Shown: positions 31,425-40,880, counted from the stretch's first letter. The stretch: 41,496 bases of DNA from JBOGEN01 sp050743265 (GCA_050743265.1 JBOGEN010000129.1:1-41496); one strand, 5' to 3'. Notes: generated by a model not told the origin, from the sequence alone. Numbers and translations: made by a program.

Positions 31425-33278
31425 TCAACCCTCGACGGCAACGAGCTCCACGAAGGACACGCCGGGCATCGGCAGGGCGAACCTGAGGGCGACCGACCCG
31501 TCCTCGGGGGTGAGGCGACGCTCCACCCCGTACGCGTCGAGGGTGTTCGCTGCGCGCAGGGTTTCCCACTGCTCGGGCGTCGGCCAGTCGGCTCCGTCCG
31601 CCATGTGGCGCCAGACGGTCCGGATGTTGGAGTGCGCCGCGTCGACCCGGAGGTGGCGTACCTCGTACGCGGGCGCACTGAGCCCGTCCACGCGGAGCAC
31701 GACGTCACGGTCGAGGGCTGAGCAGCCGTCGCGCTTGGACTGGTCGAGCGTGCCGTTCCACACGAGCACGCCCACATGTCCGCGCTCGTCCCGCGCGGCC
31801 CAGCACTCGACCATGCCGCCCGCTCCGTCGCCGGAGGCGATGCTGGCCAGCTCGGCGTCGCCCAGCCGCTCGGCGAGCGCGAGCGCCCAGTACCGGGGCT
31901 TGCGCAGGTTGCCGACGGTGAGCAGGCCGAAGCCGCCGTGGAAGAGCGCCGGCGGACGGCCCAGCTCCTCGAAGTGGTCGGACGCGACCCAGTGCGAGAG
32001 CGCCTCGAGCCGGCCGGCGGACGAGCGCATGCCGCGCAGCAGGAAGGCCGCGCCGAACGTGTCGTCCCCCACGGGGTTGAAGTGCACCGGCGTGGTGCCC
32101 CACTCCGTCCACCAGATCCGGGCGTCCTCACGGCCGTGCCGCCCCAGGACCGGACGCAGGTCGAGGGGCGGCGCACCGTAGGTGTGCGTCGAGACGAAGT
32201 CGAGCGGCGCCCCGGACGTCTCGACATGCGTGAGCAGCTCGTCGACCCATCCGGCCGCGGCCGATGACGGCCCGCCGACCACGAGCGCGTCGTCGACGTC
32301 GCGGACCGCCTGGACGGTGACGTCGTAGAGCCGCATGAACTCGGCCCGCGTGCCCGACCAGAAGACCTCGAGGTTCGCCTCGTTCCACACCTCGAAGGAC
32401 CAGTGGTCGCGTACCTCGGCCCGCCCGTACCGCTCGACGAGATGGGCGGTCAGGGCGCGGACGAGGCCGGCCCAGCGGTCCCAGTCCTTGGGCGGCGAGA
32501 TGACCGCCTCGTACGCGAACACCGTCGACGACGGGTCGGACGCCAGGGCGCGCGGCATGAACGACAGCTCCACCACCGGACGCAGCCCGAGCGCGAGGAG
32601 GTGGTCGTACACCCGGTCGACGCCGGAGAAGTCGTGCACCGGCCTACCGTGGGCGTCCTCGCCGTAGACGCCGAGGTCGTCGCACAGGATCCCGTGGGCA
32701 CGGACGGCCTGCACGCCCAGCTCGTCGTGACAGAGCCGGAGCGCCTGCGTGAGCTCCTCCCCGACCGGACGACCGCCGGTGGCGTCCGCGCAGAGCAGGT
32801 GCGAGAGGTGCTCGGAGCCCACCATCGGGCGCCACGGCCGGGGCAGCACGCGCGTGACCGTGGACGCGTCCACGTCGACCTGCACACGCCCCATGCCCTC
32901 GGCCGCGGGAGTCCCCCGGACCGGTGCGGACAGGGGGCCGACCGTGGCGACGTCCGGGCAGGCGGCCACGGCGTACCAGCGCGGACGGCCCGGCTCCCCC
33001 GTGGTGTCGGTGTACGGCGGGTGCGGCACGGCGAGCACGTCCCCACCGCCGAAGTCCAGCGGCGTGAACTCTCCGTCCGGTGAGTCGGCCGCATGCACGA
33101 GGTACCCGGCCGCCCCGTCGACGGGCTCCCAGTCGAGGGTGACCTGGGCACGTCCCGCCGCGGCACACACGCCCTGGGGGGCGGGCAGGGCGACCCTGTC
33201 CGGCCGCCGTCCGTCTCCGCGGCGCAGGCCGATCCGTGCCTCCCAGTCGGCCCTGGCCTCGGCGTCCGCGGCCGTCAT
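31425..33278 (-). CDS. GH39-family glycoside hydrolase, intracellular
   Basis: 617 residues from the ATG at 33278. Residues about 30-125 form a fibronectin-III-like domain (VTLDWEPVDGAAGYLVHAAD). The catalytic barrel follows, with the probable acid/base E300 in WSFEVWNEANLEVFW and the nucleophile E392 in IWWTEWGTT, the GH39 beta-xylosidase/iduronidase pattern. No signal peptide, so it acts on imported oligosaccharides. Last gene of the LacI-led operon, 28 bases after the PF10091 gene. Substrate may be a beta-xyloside or another beta-linked disaccharide. Confidence 0.85.
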   Translation of the reverse strand: MTAADAEARADWEARIGLRRGDGRRPDRVALPAPQGVCAAAGRAQVTLDWEPVDGAAGYLVHAADSPDGEFTPLDFGGGDVLAVPHPPYTDTTGEPGRPRWYAVAACPDVATVGPLSAPVRGTPAAEGMGRVQVDVDASTVTRVLPRPWRPMVGSEHLSHLLCADATGGRPVGEELTQALRLCHDELGVQAVRAHGILCDDLGVYGEDAHGRPVHDFSGVDRVYDHLLALGLRPVVELSFMPRALASDPSSTVFAYEAVISPPKDWDRWAGLVRALTAHLVERYGRAEVRDHWSFEVWNEANLEVFWSGTRAEFMRLYDVTVQAVRDVDDALVVGGPSSAAAGWVDELLTHVETSGAPLDFVSTHTYGAPPLDLRPVLGRHGREDARIWWTEWGTTPVHFNPVGDDTFGAAFLLRGMRSSAGRLEALSHWVASDHFEELGRPPALFHGGFGLLTVGNLRKPRYWALALAERLGDAELASIASGDGAGGMVECWAARDERGHVGVLVWNGTLDQSKRDGCSALDRDVVLRVDGLSAPAYEVRHLRVDAAHSNIRTVWRHMADGADWPTPEQWETLRAANTLDAYGVERRLTPEDGSVALRFALPMPGVSFVELVAVEG

Positions 33279-33306
33279 GGCACGCCTGTCGTCCCGACGA
33301 TGCCGG

Positions 33307-34902
33307 TCAGCCGCCGGCACCGAACTCCTCCCTCCGCAGGAGCGGCTCGAGCGACCTCTTCACCTGCGGGGACACGAAGTACTCGCGCAGCACGTCGTCG
33401 GCGAGGACGTTGCCGAGCGCACCCATCACCATGCCCTGGTCGAGGGAGAGGTAGCGGGTGGCCACGGTGCCGCTGCGGACCCCGATGGCGTCGTAGAACC
33501 CCCCCGGCCCGTACGCGTCGAAGTCGGCGCGCAGGTTGGCGAGGTTCTCCTGTGCCGCCTCCGGCGCGTACTCGAGGCCGAGGAACACCGCGTGCGGCGT
33601 GACCACGCCGTCGCCGTAGCTGGCCGGCTCCGGCTGGGCGGCGAGGCAGTCGCCGTACGCCGGCGTGACGGTGGTGCGCTCCTGGTCGGACGTGTAGCCC
33701 TCCCCGTCCATGCCGAGCGCGTCCACGCCGTACTCGCGGTAGCCGCCCGCGGGGTTGCTCGACGGGCTGAACCCCCAGTAGCCGTAGCCGGCCTCGTCCA
33801 TGCCGTGCTGGATCTGCGCCCTGACGTACAGCGGGTGGTTCACACCCCAGGACCGCGGGCCCCACGTCGCCTCGGGGACGAACAGGCCCGGCATGAACGC
33901 CTCGAACATGTCACCGCCCCAGGACGGCACGATCCGCGCGCCGCGGTACGGGTAGGCGCCCTCGAAGACCTCGACCCCCAGGTACGTCTTGTACTCCCCG
34001 AGACCCATCCGCTCGGTCCAGGAGTAGTCACAGGTCGGGGGGAACGTCCGCCACGGTCCGTAGTAGTGCTCGGGCGGGATCTGACCGGTGGCGATCCCGA
34101 TGTAGGACGCGATGCGCGGCTCGGAGTTGAGCGCGCCGTAGTGGTGGCACGTGTACCAGACCTCGGCCCCCCGGTCGCGGTAGTTGTCGAGCACCGAGCA
34201 GCCCGGGGGCTCGGCGTCCCAGAACCCGCCGCGGATCAATCCCGCCTTGACGTTCTCGCCCTTGGCCTTCGGGTCGTAGTAGAACCCGAAGTCCATCGAG
34301 GTCCGCAGCGCGCGAGCCTGGTCGGCGAGCAGCGGGTCCGCGCTCTCGACGACCATGAGCGCGGCCGCCATCCACCCGTTGTCGACGCTGGACAGGAACG
34401 GGTGCACGACGTCTCCGGTGCCCGGCCACGAGTGCAGCACCTCGACCGTGGCCGGGTCGTACCAGTTGTAGAACATGCCGGAGTCGTCGTGGCGGTCCAG
34501 GCGGGCAACCGAGTCGAGCGTGGCGGCCATCCGGTCGTGCGCGTCCCGCCCGGAGACTAGGCCGATCTCGCGGGCCACGACGGTGGACCACAGGTAGGCC
34601 CCGATGTTCGTCGGCGAGGTGTACCCGCCACGGCTGGCCGGGTCGAGGTCGCCCTCGATGTTGTCGTCCGGCAGGGCCGTGCTCGGGTGCAGCATCGCGT
34701 CCAGCGACCGGTAGGTGTCCTCCGCGTACGTCCGCAGGGTCGGCCGGTCGAGCCGGCTCCCCGCGGCGACGGCAGCGTCGGCCACGGAGTCGTCGCCGGA
34801 CGCCGAAGCGGGCGCACCGGTGCCCACTGCCGCCACCGCGACAAGAGCGAGTGCAGCCGTACAGCCCACGACCGCGGTGAGCCGTCGCGTGAGTCTCGAC
34901 AT
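33307..34902 (-). CDS. secreted glucoamylase-like protein (PF10091; GH144-like)
   Basis: 531 residues from an ATG with GAGGG six bases upstream. A Sec signal (SRLTRRLTAVVGCTAALALV, then an AXA site ending ASA) precedes the mature chain. Conserved blocks are VVHPFLSSVDNGWMAAALMV, LNSEPRIASYIGIATGQIPP, IVPSWGGDMFEAFMPGLFVP and GYGYWGFSPSSNPAGGYREY, the glycoamylase-like (alpha/alpha)6 domain. Relatives include GH144 endo-beta-1,2-glucanases, but many are uncharacterised, so the polysaccharide is unknown. It probably generates oligosaccharides outside the cell for the adjacent ABC importer. Confidence 0.85.
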   Translation of the reverse strand: MSRLTRRLTAVVGCTAALALVAVAAVGTGAPASASGDDSVADAAVAAGSRLDRPTLRTYAEDTYRSLDAMLHPSTALPDDNIEGDLDPASRGGYTSPTNIGAYLWSTVVAREIGLVSGRDAHDRMAATLDSVARLDRHDDSGMFYNWYDPATVEVLHSWPGTGDVVHPFLSSVDNGWMAAALMVVESADPLLADQARALRTSMDFGFYYDPKAKGENVKAGLIRGGFWDAEPPGCSVLDNYRDRGAEVWYTCHHYGALNSEPRIASYIGIATGQIPPEHYYGPWRTFPPTCDYSWTERMGLGEYKTYLGVEVFEGAYPYRGARIVPSWGGDMFEAFMPGLFVPEATWGPRSWGVNHPLYVRAQIQHGMDEAGYGYWGFSPSSNPAGGYREYGVDALGMDGEGYTSDQERTTVTPAYGDCLAAQPEPASYGDGVVTPHAVFLGLEYAPEAAQENLANLRADFDAYGPGGFYDAIGVRSGTVATRYLSLDQGMVMGALGNVLADDVLREYFVSPQVKRSLEPLLRREEFGAGG

Positions 34903-34916
34903 GGGTGACCCTCGTT

Positions 34917-35831
34917 TCACTTGATGCCGGTCATCGCGATGCCCTGGACGAAGTACCGCTGCAGGGCGACGAAGACGAGGAGGACGGGCAGGACGATCAC
35001 GACGGCGCCGGCCAGCATGAGGCCGTACTGCAGGTTGTTCTGGTCGACCGCGTACAGCGCCAGCGCGACCGGCAGGGTGTAGCGGTCCTCGGACTGCGCG
35101 ACGACCAGCGGCCAGAGGAAGTTGTTCCAGGAGTTGAGGAACGTGAGGATGCCCAGCGTGGCCAGCGCCGGCCCGCACAGCGGCATGATCACCCGCGAGA
35201 AGATGCGCCACTCCCCCGCGCCGTCCACCCGGGCGGCGTCGATGAGCTCATCCGGCAGGCCGAGCATGTACTGGCGCATGAGGAAGACGCCGAACGGCAT
35301 CGCCAGGTACGGCAGGAACAGCCCGGGGTACGTGTCGACGAGCCCGAGGTTGGACACGAGCACGAACTGCGGGATGAACGTGACCATGCCCGGCACCATG
35401 AGTGTGACCATCACGATGCCGAACAGCAGGCGCTTGCCGGCGAACTCCATCTTCGCCAGCACGTAGCCGAGCATCGAGCAGAACACCAGGTTGCCGAGCG
35501 TCACCGCGGACGCCACGACCACCGAGTTGAGGAAGAACTGGGGAAAGTCCAACCGAGTGAAGACGGCCTCGTAGTTCTCCAGCGTCGGCGCGTCCGGCAG
35601 CCAGGTGGGAGGCGACTGGCGGATCTCCCTGTCGGACTTGACCGAGGAGAGCAGCATCCAGACGAATGGCGCGGTGACGACGCCGACCCCTGCCGCGAGC
35701 ACGCCGTAGAGCCAGCGGCTCTGCCGGGGTCGTGCACCGCCGGGCCCTCCCGCTCTGGCCTGCTCGCCCGGACCCTGGCCCGGTCCGGCCGACGGTTCGG
35801 CGAGCCCCGCCTCTGTCACGAACGTGGACAT
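34917..35831 (-). CDS. carbohydrate ABC transporter permease (MalG type)
   Basis: 304 residues with six membrane helices, beginning LYGVLAAGVGVVTAPFVWML after a Gly/Ala-rich cytoplasmic stretch. The EAA loop is ELIDAARVDGAGEWRIFSRV then IMPLCGP. The C-terminus YFVQGIAMTGIK is the usual MalG-type ending. It pairs with the MalF-type permease upstream. No ATPase gene lies in the operon, so a shared MsiK-like ATPase is expected. Confidence 0.95.
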   Translation of the reverse strand: MSTFVTEAGLAEPSAGPGQGPGEQARAGGPGGARPRQSRWLYGVLAAGVGVVTAPFVWMLLSSVKSDREIRQSPPTWLPDAPTLENYEAVFTRLDFPQFFLNSVVVASAVTLGNLVFCSMLGYVLAKMEFAGKRLLFGIVMVTLMVPGMVTFIPQFVLVSNLGLVDTYPGLFLPYLAMPFGVFLMRQYMLGLPDELIDAARVDGAGEWRIFSRVIMPLCGPALATLGILTFLNSWNNFLWPLVVAQSEDRYTLPVALALYAVDQNNLQYGLMLAGAVVIVLPVLLVFVALQRYFVQGIAMTGIK

Positions 35832-35844
35832 GGTCCTCCCCTGC

Positions 35845-36813
35845 TCAGGTCTTCGGCCGGAGCAGCCGGAACTGGGTGACGGTCATCGCGACGATCGCGA
35901 GGAACAGCACGTACGCCATCGCCGAGGCGTAGCCGTAGTTGCCGAACCCGAACTGGTCGAAGATGTAGAACGACACCGACCGGGTCGAGTCGAGCGGCCC
36001 ACCCCGCGTCATCACGAACGGCTCCTCGAAGAACTGCAGGTAGCCGATGCCGGTGATCACCGCGGCGAAGAGCATGGTCGGGCGCAGCATCGGCAGCGTG
36101 ACGTAACGGAACCGCTTCCACGGCCCCGCGCCGTCGATGCCCGCCGCCTCGTACAGGTCGGACGGGATCGCCTGCAGACCGGCGAGGAAGATCACCATGA
36201 CGAAGCCGAGGTTGCGCCACGCCGCCATCACGATGAGGGAGGGCATCGCCCAGACCGGCGAGTCCAGCCACGCCGGCCCGTCGATGCCGACGAGCGACAG
36301 GGCGCTGTTGAGCAGCCCGGTGTCGTCCTCGAGCAGGAATCGCCACACGACCGAGACGGCCACGATGCTCGTGACCACCGGCAGGTAGTAGCCGACCCGG
36401 AACGCCGTACGGAACCGTACGACCCCCGCGTTCAGCCCGACCGCCACGGCCAGGCCGCAGGCCAGCGTGAGCGGGACGCCGACGAGCACGAAGTACGCGG
36501 TGTTGAGCGCGACCTTTCCGAACAGGTCGTCGGAGAGGAGCTTCGTGTAGTTCTCGAACAGCACGATGTCCACGGCCAACGGGTTGCGGATGTCCGCACT
36601 GCCCAGGTCGGTGAAGCTCATCCCGAGCGAGGCCAGCACCGGCCCCACCGTGAACACCGCGAACAGCGTCACGAACGGCAGCCCGAAGCCCCAGGCCACC
36701 AGGGTCCGGCGCAGGCGGACACGAGGTCGCCGGCCCGGACCCTGGCGGCCCGACGGCCCGGGGGCGGCCGGGCCCGCCCCTCGGACCGGGGTGGAGGTCG
36801 CCGAGGACGACAC
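35845..36813 (-). CDS. carbohydrate ABC transporter permease (MalF type)
   Basis: 322 residues from a GTG two bases after the binding-protein stop. Six helices, including FGLPFVTLFAVFTVGPVLAS. The EAA loop is DLYEAAGIDGAGPWKRFRYV then TLPMLRP. The last block, GFGNYGYASAMAYVLFLAIV, is typical of MalF/UgpA permeases. The N-terminal 30 residues are Pro/Gly-rich and cytoplasmic. Confidence 0.95.
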   Translation of the reverse strand: MSSSATSTPVRGAGPAAPGPSGRQGPGRRPRVRLRRTLVAWGFGLPFVTLFAVFTVGPVLASLGMSFTDLGSADIRNPLAVDIVLFENYTKLLSDDLFGKVALNTAYFVLVGVPLTLACGLAVAVGLNAGVVRFRTAFRVGYYLPVVTSIVAVSVVWRFLLEDDTGLLNSALSLVGIDGPAWLDSPVWAMPSLIVMAAWRNLGFVMVIFLAGLQAIPSDLYEAAGIDGAGPWKRFRYVTLPMLRPTMLFAAVITGIGYLQFFEEPFVMTRGGPLDSTRSVSFYIFDQFGFGNYGYASAMAYVLFLAIVAMTVTQFRLLRPKT

Positions 36814-36815
36814 CG

Positions 36816-38084
36816 TCAGCTACCGGTGCCGATCGAGGTCGCCTCGGACTGCATCTTCTTCGCGGCTTCCGCCGGCGTTGCCGAGCCGCCGACCACGGCC
36901 TCGATCTGGCGGTCGATCACCGCGGAGACCTGGTCCCAGGTCGGCACGGCGGGCGGGGACTTGGCGTCCTCGAGCTGCGTGCCGAACGCCCTGAGCATGG
37001 GGTCCTCGGCCAGTGCGCCGGAGTCCCACGCGCTCTGCACGCTGGGCAGGTCCGACTGCACGTCGTACCACTTCTGCTGGACCTCGGGGTCGGACAGCCA
37101 CTTGACGAGCTTCCAGGCGCCCTCGCGGTTCTTGGCGTCCTCGAACACGGCGAGGTTGCCGCCGCCGACGAAGGAGGTGCCGGTCTTCTCCGTCGGCATC
37201 TGGAGCAGGCCGATCTTGTCGACGAAGCCCTCGCCCCCCTGGTCGGCGAGGATGCCGATGTGCCAGGGGCCGGAGACGAACGCGCCCACTGTGCCGTCGA
37301 CGAAGCCGGACTCGATCACACCCGGCGCCGGCACCGCTGTCGCGGACAGGCCCTCGTCGTGGAAGGACGAGTAGAAGTCGAGCGCCTTCCTCATCGCGGG
37401 GCTGTCCAGCGTGTACCTCTCGCCCTGGGTCAGCTCGGCGCCCTGCTGCCAGGCGAACGGCATGAAGGACTGCCAGGCGCCGATCTGCTCGGGCTGCAGG
37501 TACAGGCCCTGCTCGGCGCCGGCCTTCTCCTCCATCCCCCGGGCGAACTCCTTGAGCTCCGCCTGGGTCGTCGGCTCGGTCAGGCCGGCCTTCTTCGCGA
37601 GGTCCTTGCGGTAGTAGATGAGCCGCGTCTCGACGTACCACGGCACGCCGTACGCCGTGCCGTCGACGACGTTGGTGTCCCACGCGCCGGGGAAGAACGC
37701 GGAGTCGTCCACGAGGTCGGTGGGCACCGGGTCGAGGCCGCCGGTCTTGGCGAACTCCCCCATCCACGTGGTGCCGATGAGCGAGACGTCCGGCGTCTTC
37801 TGAGCCGCGATCGCGGTGGCGATCTTGTCGTGGGCCGCGTCCCACGGCACGGCCGTCACCTCGACGTTCGCACCGGGGTTCGCCTTCTCGAAGTCCTTGA
37901 CGAGCGTGGGGAGGTTCTCGCCCTCACCGCCCATCGCCCAGACCGTGATCGTCCCCTTGGCCTTGCCCTCGGCGAGATTGCCGGCGGACTCCGGCTGCGC
38001 GCCCGAGCCGCCGTCGCGGCCGCACCCGCTCAGCGCCAGGGCGCCGGCCAGCAGGACGGCTCCGGCGCGACTCCAGTTGGTCAT
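36816..38084 (-). CDS. carbohydrate ABC transporter substrate-binding lipoprotein
   Basis: 422 residues from an ATG with GAGGAAG four bases upstream. The signal peptide NWSRAGAVLLAGALALSG ends in a lipobox Cys (ALSGC). The mature part has the family-1 extracellular solute-binding fold: TITVWAMGGEGENLPTLVKD, TPDVSLIGTTWMGEFAKTGG, YGVPWYVETRLIYYRKDLAK and FVSGPWHIGILADQGGEGF. Its ATG overlaps the regulator stop (ATGA), so it is translationally coupled to the LacI gene. It captures an oligosaccharide. Confidence 0.95.
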   Translation of the reverse strand: MTNWSRAGAVLLAGALALSGCGRDGGSGAQPESAGNLAEGKAKGTITVWAMGGEGENLPTLVKDFEKANPGANVEVTAVPWDAAHDKIATAIAAQKTPDVSLIGTTWMGEFAKTGGLDPVPTDLVDDSAFFPGAWDTNVVDGTAYGVPWYVETRLIYYRKDLAKKAGLTEPTTQAELKEFARGMEEKAGAEQGLYLQPEQIGAWQSFMPFAWQQGAELTQGERYTLDSPAMRKALDFYSSFHDEGLSATAVPAPGVIESGFVDGTVGAFVSGPWHIGILADQGGEGFVDKIGLLQMPTEKTGTSFVGGGNLAVFEDAKNREGAWKLVKWLSDPEVQQKWYDVQSDLPSVQSAWDSGALAEDPMLRAFGTQLEDAKSPPAVPTWDQVSAVIDRQIEAVVGGSATPAEAAKKMQSEATSIGTGS

Positions 38085-39082
38085 CGTGCTTCCTCTCGGG
38101 TGTGGGACCCACAGCTCGCCCGGACGACGAGGCGGGTGGGCAGGACGTCGTTCCGGGGCGACGCGTGGCCGCCCTCGATGCGCTCGTGCAGCAGGCGCGC
38201 GGCCCGCTCGCCGAGGTCGCGCATCGGTTGCCTCACCGTGGTGAGACCGGGTCGTGCGTACCGGGCGGCCATCACGTCGTCCCACCCGGTGACCGCGATG
38301 TCGCCGGGGACGGACAGTCCCCGGTCCTCGGCGGCGAGCAGCGCGCCGAGGGCGATCTCGTCGTTCGCACAGACGAGGACGTCGGGCAGGCTCGCCCGAC
38401 CGAGCACCCGGGACGCCGCCCGGTAGCCGGCCTCCTCGTCGAACGGGCACCGCAGGGGGCGCGACGGGGGCCGTACGCCCGCGTCGCGCAGCGTCTCGCG
38501 CAATGCCACCCACCGGGCGTGGGTGTCGGGGCTCGACGCCTCGTCCCCCAGGAACGTGAACCGGCGGTGCCCGTGCGCGACCAGATGCTCCACGAGCTCG
38601 CGCATGCCGGACGGGTTGTCCGCGCTGATCGCGTCCACCCCGCGGACAGGGGGACGGGCCATGAGCACGACCCGGCACCCGGTCGCGGCGATGTCCCGGA
38701 CCGCGGTGTCGTCGACGGTGCGGCCGAGCACGACGACGCCGTCCACGCGGGACGCGAGGTCCAGCACCATCGCACGGGCTGCCTCGCGCTCGTGCGTGGC
38801 GAGGATGAGCACGGACCGGCCCAGGTCGGCGGCCACCTGCTCGTACCCGAGCACGACCTCGGCGAAGTACGGGCCGGACAGGGACGGGAACACGATGCCG
38901 TGGGCGGCATGGCGACGCTCGGCCAGCGACCGGCCGAGCCGGCTCGGCGTGTACCGCAGGCCCTCGACCGCGTCGAGCACGCGCCGGCGGGTCTCCGGGG
39001 AGACGCTCGCGTTGCCGCGCAGCACCCGGGACACCGTGGCGATGGACACGTCGGCCCGGGCAGCGACCTCGTAGATCGTCAC
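38081..39082 (-). CDS. LacI-family regulator of the oligosaccharide operon
   Basis: 333 residues from a GTG at 39082, giving a normal LacI N-terminus TIYEVAARADVSIATVSRVL with SRLGRSLAERRHAAHGIVFP as hinge. The effector domain includes DGVVVLGRTVDDTAVRDIAA, VLVCANDEIALGALLAAEDR and VTGWDDVMAARYARPGLTTV. A GTG at 39214 would extend it by 44 residues made largely of DPADS-type repeats and would place the start inside the operator, so the shorter form is preferred. First gene of the operon and probably autoregulatory through the palindrome at 39200-39213. Confidence 0.9.
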   Translation of the reverse strand: MTIYEVAARADVSIATVSRVLRGNASVSPETRRRVLDAVEGLRYTPSRLGRSLAERRHAAHGIVFPSLSGPYFAEVVLGYEQVAADLGRSVLILATHEREAARAMVLDLASRVDGVVVLGRTVDDTAVRDIAATGCRVVLMARPPVRGVDAISADNPSGMRELVEHLVAHGHRRFTFLGDEASSPDTHARWVALRETLRDAGVRPPSRPLRCPFDEEAGYRAASRVLGRASLPDVLVCANDEIALGALLAAEDRGLSVPGDIAVTGWDDVMAARYARPGLTTVRQPMRDLGERAARLLHERIEGGHASPRNDVLPTRLVVRASCGSHTREEAR

Positions 39083-39108
39083 GCCCGCCGGCCGACCGCC
39101 CTCGGGTG

Positions 39109-39166
39109 GGTCGCTGTCGGCAGGGTCGCTGTCGGCAGGATCGCCGCCGGCAGGGTCGCCAGCGGG
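39109..39166. repeat. 15-bp tandem repeat upstream of the LacI gene
   Basis: The unit GGTCGCTGTCGGCAG occurs exactly at 39109 and 39124, with diverged copies at 39139 and a partial one at 39154. It lies between the operator and the preferred start codon. If translated in the regulator frame it encodes DPADS-like pentapeptides. Confidence 0.9.
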
Positions 39167-39199
39167 GTCGGGTCGGCCGATTCCACCCGAGTTGCGGCA

Positions 39200-39213
39200 T
39201 GAAAGCGCTTTCA
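39200..39213. promoter_or_regulatory. LacI-type operator TGAAAGCGCTTTCA
   Basis: A perfect 14-bp palindrome with the central CG expected of LacI-family sites and identical to the textbook cre-like consensus. It sits 118 bases upstream of the regulator GTG and about 126 bases upstream of the divergent ligase ATG. It most likely binds the neighbouring regulator and controls the sugar operon. Confidence 0.8.
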
Positions 39214-39338
39214 CGGCGGGAAGTGTGACACGCCCCACCCTGTCCCGTGAAGGCCGGATCGCCGATCGGTTCCGAGCCGCTCTCCCCTGCGCACGACCGC
39301 CGGAGCGAACTGTCGTCGGCAGCCCCGAGAATGGCGAC

Positions 39339-40880
39339 ATGCTCCTGGTCGAGCTGGCCGACACCTCTGGACTCGTCGCGCGGACCTCGTCCCGGGCGGC
39401 GAAGATCTCGGCGCTCGCCGACGTGCTGGGCCGTGCGGCGCCGGACGAGGTTGCCGTGGTGGTGGCGTATCTGTCCGGCGAGCTGCGTCAACGGCGGACC
39501 GGGCTCGGCTATGCGGCCCTGCGCGACGGGCCGGGTCCGGCCGTCGAACCTTCCCTCGGCGTGGCCGAGGTCGACAGGGAGTTCGCCCGGCTGGCCGGGC
39601 TGTCCGGCGCGGGATCACAGGGTGCGCGCCGTGCGGGGCTGCACGCACTGATGGCCCGTGCCACCCCGGTCGAGCAGCACCTGCTCGGCGGCCTGGTCTC
39701 CGGTGAGCTGCGCCAGGGCGCCCAGGACGGGGTGATGGCCGAGGCGGTGGCGCGTGCCGCGCAGGTGCCCGCGTCCGACGTACGCCGGGCGGTCACCGTG
39801 TCCGGAGCCCTGGTGCCGGTCGCGGAGGCAGCCCTGGCATCCGGTCAGGGTGGCCTCGACCGGTTCCGGCTGCAGGTCGGCACCCCGCTCAAGCCGATGC
39901 TCGCCGCGTCCGCGCTGGACGTGGCCGACGCGCTGGCCCGTACGGGCGAGGCAGCGGTGGAGTGGAAGCTGGACGGCGTCCGCATCCAGGTGCACCGCGA
40001 CGGTGACGACGTCGCGGTGTTCACGAGGACGCTGGACGAGGTGAGCGCCCGCGTCCCGGAGGTCGTCGAGGCCGTCCTCGCGCTCCCCGCCCGCCGCCTC
40101 GTGCTGGACGGGGAGGCGATCGCGTTGGACGAGGCCGCCCGGCCGCGCGCCTTCCAGGTGACCGCCTCCCGCACGAGCAGCCGTGTCGACGTCGCAGCGG
40201 CGCGCGCCCGCACCCCGCTCACCCTGTTCACGTTCGACGCGCTGCACGTCGACGGCGAGGACCTGGTCGGGCTCGGCGGCGCCGACAGGTTCGCCGCACT
40301 CGCCGGGGCGGTCCCTGAGGCCCTGCGCATCCCCCGGACGGTCACCGCGGACCCGGGCGCGGCCGCGGCCGTCCTCGACGAGGCCCTGGCGCATGGCCAC
40401 GAGGGCGTGCTCGTCAAGTCCCTCGACGCGACGTACGAGGCGGGGCGGCGCGGCTCAGGCTGGGTCAAGGTGAAGCCGCGGCACACCCTCGACCTCGTGG
40501 TGCTCGCCGCCGAATGGGGCCACGGGCGGCGCCGCGGGTGGCTGTCCAACCTGCACCTGGGTGCGCGCGACCCGGCCGGGGTGTACGGGGAGCCGGGCGG
40601 CTTCGTCATGCTCGGCAAGACCTTCAAGGGCCTCACCGACGCGATGCTCACCTGGCAAACCGAGCGTCTGCTCCAGCTGGCGGTGGAGCCGGGCGACTGG
40701 GTCGTCCACGTCCGTCCCCAGCTCGTGGTGGAGGTGGCATTCGACGGCGTGCAGTCGAGCCCGCGCTATCCGACGGGCATGGCGCTACGGTTCGCCCGGG
40801 TGCTGCACCACCGCCCGGACAAGCCGGCCACCGAGGCCGACACCGTGGAGGCGGTCGCGGCCCTCCACACCGGACGCTGA
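39339..40880 (+). CDS. ATP-dependent DNA ligase (LigB-type)
   Basis: 513 residues from the ATG at 39339. An N-terminal DNA-binding domain (about 1-180, with RRTGLGYAALRDG and GGLVSGELRQGAQDGVMAEA) precedes the adenylation domain. The adenylated Lys is K210 in VEWKLDGVRIQVHR, motif I. Further motifs: VLDGEAIALD (IIIa region), LTLFTFDALHVDGEDL, HEGVLVKSLDATYEAGRRGS (IV) and WVKVKPRHTLDLVVLAAEWG (V). The C-terminal OB domain is complete. Length and layout fit mycobacterial LigB, a non-essential nick-sealing enzyme. Transcribed divergently from the sugar operon regulator. Confidence 0.93.
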   Translation: MLLVELADTSGLVARTSSRAAKISALADVLGRAAPDEVAVVVAYLSGELRQRRTGLGYAALRDGPGPAVEPSLGVAEVDREFARLAGLSGAGSQGARRAGLHALMARATPVEQHLLGGLVSGELRQGAQDGVMAEAVARAAQVPASDVRRAVTVSGALVPVAEAALASGQGGLDRFRLQVGTPLKPMLAASALDVADALARTGEAAVEWKLDGVRIQVHRDGDDVAVFTRTLDEVSARVPEVVEAVLALPARRLVLDGEAIALDEAARPRAFQVTASRTSSRVDVAAARARTPLTLFTFDALHVDGEDLVGLGGADRFAALAGAVPEALRIPRTVTADPGAAAAVLDEALAHGHEGVLVKSLDATYEAGRRGSGWVKVKPRHTLDLVVLAAEWGHGRRRGWLSNLHLGARDPAGVYGEPGGFVMLGKTFKGLTDAMLTWQTERLLQLAVEPGDWVVHVRPQLVVEVAFDGVQSSPRYPTGMALRFARVLHHRPDKPATEADTVEAVAALHTGR

